The translations under genes and the position numbers were made by a program. Under the pieces are notes generated by a model. It did no database searches, was not told the DNA's origin, and saw only the letters and a program-made list of their open reading frames with translations. Positions 7,145 through 10,130 of a stretch of DNA of 10,130 nucleotides are shown piece after piece. The first letter of the stretch is position 1. Every line of letters starts with the position of its first letter. This stretch comes from an uncultured Bacillota bacterium (GTDB lineage Bacteria > Bacillota_I > Bacilli_A > Erysipelotrichales > Erysipelotrichaceae), in the NCBI GenBank assembly GCA_946619805.1, contig CAMOMM010000015.1, positions 1-10,130 of the forward strand. Reading direction: 5' to 3'.

Positions 7145-7693
7145 ATGAATCATGAGGTTGAAACCGAGCTGAAAATGCTGCTGGACCCTGTCCAGATGCA
7201 GCGTTTACTGGCTGGAAAATTCAAAAACATACCGTTTATTCACCAGGCAAATACCTATTACCGCAGCAATAATCACAGCCATTATGCCTTCAGGATCAGA
7301 GAAAGAAACGGGGAAACTCTTTTCACGCTGAAAGAACATCAGGGAGATGATCTGATGGAATATGAGAAGACTTTTACCGGCAATATGGAAGATGATCCTG
7401 AGCTTATGGAACTGCTGGCATCATTTAATGAATACCCGCCTTTTGAAGTACTGGGCCAGCTTAATACCCTGAGAGCTGATCTGGATACCGGTTTAGCAGT
7501 GATAAGTCTGGACATCAACTTCTATAACGGTACTTATGATTATGAAATAGAGTATGAAGTAAAGAAACCGCACGATTACCGTGAAGCTTTCACTGCCTTT
7601 CTGAATGAGCATTCCATTGAATTCAGACAGAACAGGGTTTCAAAATACAGAAGGTTTCTGAAAACCATGAAGGAGGACGATCATGCTGCATAA
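7145..7693 (+). CDS. CYTH domain protein (YjbK-like triphosphate tunnel enzyme family)
   Basis: CYTH proteins form an eight-stranded tunnel that binds triphosphate groups with metal; members include inorganic triphosphatases, thiamine triphosphatases and class IV adenylate cyclases. The 182 residues carry the ExExK signature at the N-terminus (E6, E8, K10), basic tunnel residues in YAFRIRE (R50, R52), TLKE (K63) and EYEK (E72, E74, K75), the acidic strand YDYEIEYEV (131-139), and the closing NRVSKYRRF (163-171). The set is complete, so the protein is probably active. The start has TGAGG eight bases upstream. The end overlaps the metallo-beta-lactamase gene by 11 bases, and that gene's AGGAGG lies inside this frame. 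Inorganic triphosphatase is the most likely activity, as for other Firmicutes CYTH proteins, but the sequence does not settle the substrate. Confidence 0.9.
   Translation: MNHEVETELKMLLDPVQMQRLLAGKFKNIPFIHQANTYYRSNNHSHYAFRIRERNGETLFTLKEHQGDDLMEYEKTFTGNMEDDPELMELLASFNEYPPFEVLGQLNTLRADLDTGLAVISLDINFYNGTYDYEIEYEVKKPHDYREAFTAFLNEHSIEFRQNRVSKYRRFLKTMKEDDHAA
7671..7676 (+). promoter_or_regulatory. Shine-Dalgarno of the metallo-beta-lactamase gene inside the CYTH gene
   Basis: AGGAGG lies six bases before the ATG at 7683 and within the last codons of the CYTH gene. It fixes the start of the downstream gene and implies translational coupling through the 11-base overlap. Confidence 0.85.
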
Positions 7694-8399
7694 ATATTCT
7701 GACAGAGTATACTATACCGATTATGATGAAGTATCCGACAGACCGGTTCTCGGTTATGTTACCGGGGAAAAATACAGTGCTCTCATTGATGCCGGCAGCA
7801 GTCCGCGTCACATTAATGAGGTTCTTAATGAAATAAGAGAGCTGGGATTAAGAGAACCTGACATGGTCATCATTACTCACAGTCATTGGGATCACACTTA
7901 CGGTTTACGGGCTCTGGACATTCCTGCGATCTGCAACCGTCTTACCTATGATCTGCTAAAGCAGGACAGCACTAAGATCTGGGATAAAGAACATTTTGAA
8001 CAGTATAAAGACTCCGGGCTTATTGAGCCGTTCATATATGAACACATGGAAATTGAATATTCCGATATCAGTGAAGTGAAGATCAGATTACCGGAAATCG
8101 TCTATGACAGGCACCTTTCAATTGACCTGGGAGGACTGAACATTGAAACTTTCCTGGTCACTAACGCTCATTCCCGTGACGGAAGCGTGGTGCTCATAAA
8201 GGAAGAAAAGGTCATTTTCCTGGGAGATTCCTTCTATACCGAACTGGTTGGTCCGGATTGGGTAGATCATCCTGATCTGGTTGGCCAATATCACCGGGAA
8301 CTGACTCCTGTTAACTTTGAGATCGCCTTCCCGGCTCATACTGACAGAGTAACCAGGGAAGAGATGTTCGCTGAACTTACCGAAAGAGAGAACGCATGA
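7683..8399 (+). CDS. Metallo-beta-lactamase fold hydrolase
   Basis: The 238-residue protein has the complete metal site of the MBL superfamily: HSHWDH (H66, H68, D70, H71), H163 in TNAHSRDG, D182 in FLGDSFY, and a last His219 in FPAHTDRV. Together these would bind two metal ions, usually zinc. The overall pattern is like glyoxalase II-type hydrolases. Residues about 85-145 form a mostly charged insert between the first two metal strands that probably shapes the substrate pocket. There is no signal peptide, so it is cytosolic. It overlaps the CYTH gene by 11 bases and the Nudix gene by an ATGA, so the three are almost certainly one transcript. The substrate cannot be read from the sequence: thioester, phosphoester and lactone hydrolysis are all possible. 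Antibiotic resistance is not implied. Confidence 0.9.
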   Translation: MLHKYSDRVYYTDYDEVSDRPVLGYVTGEKYSALIDAGSSPRHINEVLNEIRELGLREPDMVIITHSHWDHTYGLRALDIPAICNRLTYDLLKQDSTKIWDKEHFEQYKDSGLIEPFIYEHMEIEYSDISEVKIRLPEIVYDRHLSIDLGGLNIETFLVTNAHSRDGSVVLIKEEKVIFLGDSFYTELVGPDWVDHPDLVGQYHRELTPVNFEIAFPAHTDRVTREEMFAELTERENA

Positions 8400-8923
8400 T
8401 CGAATATCTCGACATCGTTGATGAAAACGATAATCTTACCGGTAAAGTAAAGGAAAAGCATCAGGCTCATGCCGACGGTGATTATCACCGCACAGCTCAT
8501 GTATGGCTGATAAATGATAAAAGGGAACTGCTGCTGCAGAGAAGAAGTCCTCAGAAATCCTCCTTTCCTGATTACTGGGATATCTCAGCTGCCGGTCATA
8601 TCCGTGCCGGAGAAACCGTTATTGAAGGGGCGATCCGTGAACTGAAGGAAGAACTGGGAGTTGACAGTAAGGAAAGCGACTATCACTATCTGACGACCAT
8701 CAGATTTGACAGTCCTCACAATAATGAATTCGGTTATGTTTATCTGCTCAGATGCAACCTCCATATTGATGAATACGTATTCCGGGATCATGAGGTGGCT
8801 GAAGTAAAGTACGTTTATTATGAAGAGCTGGAAAAGATGGTTAAAAACCGCGCCGACAGGCTTATCATTCACAAAAACGAAGAAGAACTATTATTTGACT
8901 ACATACGAAACAGTCTCTGGTAA
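8396..8923 (+). CDS. Nudix hydrolase (YfcD/IPP isomerase-like subgroup)
   Basis: The 175 residues contain a perfect Nudix box (G67, E73, R81, E82, E85, E86, G88) in the GX5EX7REUXEEXGU pattern; its glutamates bind the metal that cleaves a nucleoside diphosphate linked to another group. The N-terminal EYLDIVDENDNLTGKV, then HRTAHVWLIN and LLLQRRS, resemble the YfcD-like group, which is also related to type 1 isopentenyl diphosphate isomerase. Idi itself is less likely, because its typical catalytic Cys in the NSxCGHP region is absent here (DISAAGHI). It begins in an ATGA overlap with the MBL gene, so it is translationally coupled. Its last codons form the left arm of a terminator. The substrate is unknown; a pyrophosphohydrolase that cleans up unwanted metabolites would fit the CYTH partner. 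Confidence 0.9.
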   Translation: MIEYLDIVDENDNLTGKVKEKHQAHADGDYHRTAHVWLINDKRELLLQRRSPQKSSFPDYWDISAAGHIRAGETVIEGAIRELKEELGVDSKESDYHYLTTIRFDSPHNNEFGYVYLLRCNLHIDEYVFRDHEVAEVKYVYYEELEKMVKNRADRLIIHKNEEELLFDYIRNSLW

Positions 8924-8943
8924 CACTGAGACTGTTTTTATTT
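8908..8943 (+). terminator. Rho-independent terminator overlapping the Nudix stop codon
   Basis: AAACAGTCTC (8908-8917) pairs perfectly with GAGACTGTTT (8928-8937) around a ten-base loop, and TTTTTATTT follows from 8935. The Nudix stop TAA (8921-8923) is in the loop, so the left arm is coding sequence. It ends the CYTH-MBL-Nudix unit and separates it from the aldo/keto reductase gene. Confidence 0.85.
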
Positions 8944-8969
8944 GTCACACAAATAATGTAGAATAAAAA
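8942..8969 (+). promoter_or_regulatory. Candidate promoter of the aldo/keto reductase gene
   Basis: TTGTCA (8942-8947, four of six to the -35 consensus) and the A-rich TAAAAA (8964-8969) are spaced by 16 bases; TAGAAT at 8959-8964 is an alternative -10 with no good -35. The -35 touches the T-tract of the preceding terminator. An AGAGGG Shine-Dalgarno follows at 8978-8983, eight bases before the ATG. Confidence 0.4.
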
Positions 8970-8991
8970 TATAGAAAAGAGGGTATTTTAC

Positions 8992-10122
8992 ATGTATTTC
9001 AGACCGGAAAAGAAACTGGGATTCGGCTTGATGCGCCTTCCGCAGAACAGCAGTAATTCAGCTGACGTTGATGTAGAACAGGTCAAGAAAATGGTCGACC
9101 ATTTTATCGCAAATGGCTTTACCTATTTCGATACTGCCTGGATGTATAATGGCTTCAACAGTGAAAATGTTGCCAAAGAAGCCCTGGTGGACAGATATCC
9201 AAGAGAAAGCTTTACTCTGGCGACCAAACTGCATGCCGGCTTCTTCAATTCTCTGGAAGACAGAGACAAGGTATTTAATGAACAGCTCCGCAAGACCGGA
9301 GCCAGCTACTTTGATTACTATCTGCTGCACGGCATTGAAAAGGGAATGATCGATAAATATGAAGAGTTTGACTGCTTCAACTGGCTTATTGAGAAAAAGA
9401 AACAGGGACTGGTCAGACATATCGGCTTCTCCTTCCATGATTCACCGGAAATGCTGGATAAGATCCTGACTGAGCATCCTGAAATGGAATTCGTGCAGCT
9501 TCAGCTTAACTATCTCGACTGGGAAAGTCCATGGATACAGGCCAGAAGAAACTATGAAGTAACCTGCAAGCATCAGAAACCGGTCATTGTAATGGAGCCT
9601 GTAAAAGGAGGTACCCTGGCCCGTATTCCTGAAGAAGCCGAAAAGATCTTCAGGGATTACAATCCGAACATGTCCATTCCAAGCTGGGCCATCAGATTCG
9701 CAGCCTCGCTTCCTAATGTAATGGTCGTCCTTTCCGGCATGAGCAACATGGAACAGATGATCGACAATACCTCATACATGAATGAGTTCCAGGTAATTAC
9801 CTTTAAGGAAAGACTGATGTGCTTCGATGTAGCCAACATCATCAACAGTCAGATAGCCATACCTTGTACCGCTTGTCACTACTGTACGGAAGGATGTCCT
9901 ATGAACATCTGCATTCCGGAATATTTCTCCCTGTATAATGAAGACATGCGTGAACATCTGGAAGAAAAAGGCTGGACGATCAACTTCTCCAACTATGACA
10001 ACCTGACAGTTACCAGAGGAAAAGCCAGCGACTGTATCCAGTGCGGCCAGTGTGAAGGAGTCTGTCCGCAGCATCTGACCATTATTGATTATCTGCAGAA
10101 AGTTGCTGAACATTTCGAATAA
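8992..10122 (+). CDS. Aldo/keto reductase with C-terminal 2[4Fe-4S] ferredoxin-like domain
   Basis: The 376-residue protein has an N-terminal (beta/alpha)8 aldo/keto reductase domain with an intact tetrad: D47 and Y52 in FDTAWMY, K79 in ATKL, and H113 in LLHG. After about residue 285 comes a ferredoxin-like tail with two CxxCxxCxxxCP motifs: C292, C295, C298, C302 and C348, C351, C354, C358, each suited to one [4Fe-4S] cluster. The two motifs are 45 residues apart, with a helical insert between them, so they are not an adjacent ferredoxin repeat. This architecture is common in anaerobic Bacillota and suggests a cytosolic NAD(P)H- or ferredoxin-linked reductase; the substrate is unknown. The gene has its own likely promoter, a clear AGAGGG site, and follows the terminator, so it is transcribed apart from the Nudix operon. 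The frame is complete, ending eight bases before the window edge. Confidence 0.93.
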   Translation: MYFRPEKKLGFGLMRLPQNSSNSADVDVEQVKKMVDHFIANGFTYFDTAWMYNGFNSENVAKEALVDRYPRESFTLATKLHAGFFNSLEDRDKVFNEQLRKTGASYFDYYLLHGIEKGMIDKYEEFDCFNWLIEKKKQGLVRHIGFSFHDSPEMLDKILTEHPEMEFVQLQLNYLDWESPWIQARRNYEVTCKHQKPVIVMEPVKGGTLARIPEEAEKIFRDYNPNMSIPSWAIRFAASLPNVMVVLSGMSNMEQMIDNTSYMNEFQVITFKERLMCFDVANIINSQIAIPCTACHYCTEGCPMNICIPEYFSLYNEDMREHLEEKGWTINFSNYDNLTVTRGKASDCIQCGQCEGVCPQHLTIIDYLQKVAEHFE

Positions 10123-10130
10123 GAGTTAAA

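Noticed and set aside
7683..8399. Metallo-beta-lactamase fold gene as an antibiotic resistance gene
   Set aside because: There is no signal peptide, the motif pattern is that of general MBL-fold hydrolases, and the context is metabolic.
8396..8923. Type 1 isopentenyl diphosphate isomerase
   Set aside because: The N-terminal layout is similar, but the catalytic Cys region of Idi is replaced by DISAAGHI and the Nudix box is the full hydrolase form.
9772..10113. 113-codon minus-strand open frame opposite the Fe-S domain of the aldo/keto reductase
   Set aside because: The plus-strand frame contains eight correctly spaced cluster cysteines, so the opposite frame is a shadow.

Overview
This looks like chromosomal housekeeping DNA from a low-to-moderate GC Bacillota (Firmicutes). 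Shine-Dalgarno sequences are AGGAGG-like, genes are packed with gaps of 1-20 bases or short overlaps, and the gene families (MurT/GatD-like pair, PpnK-type NAD kinase, YjbK-like CYTH protein, MutS) fit this phylum. A member of the Erysipelotrichia is my guess, but no species can be named from the window. I see no tRNA, rRNA, CRISPR, insertion sequence or phage gene, and no gene-free stretch longer than about 70 bases.

Left arm, minus strand, read from 7091 down to 1: an apparent six-gene operon of NAD kinase, a PTS EIIC-EIIB-like membrane protein, MutS, a small two-helix membrane protein with a charged coiled coil, a MurT-like Mur ligase, and a GatD-like amidotransferase domain cut by the window edge. 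Spacing between genes is 1 to 17 bases. A likely extended -10 promoter lies just upstream of the NAD kinase.

Right arm, plus strand, read from 7145: CYTH-domain protein, metallo-beta-lactamase fold hydrolase and Nudix hydrolase, joined by overlapping stop/start sites. The unit ends at a terminator whose hairpin is built from the last codons of the Nudix gene. A separate gene follows for an aldo/keto reductase with two C-terminal [4Fe-4S] motifs.

The most striking point is that three proteins of the minus-strand operon keep the fold and sequence skeleton of well-known families but have lost their defining catalytic residues. The GatD-like protein has Gly where the nucleophilic Cys should be. 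Its MurT-like partner has Ala where the Asp completing the same catalytic triad should be. The PTS-like protein has Ser for the phosphorylated EIIB Cys, and has also lost the EIIC GITE motif and the His-His pair. All reading frames are intact with good ribosome binding sites, so these look like repurposed proteins rather than decaying genes. The NAD kinase also has milder departures from family motifs. The right-arm enzymes carry complete catalytic motifs.
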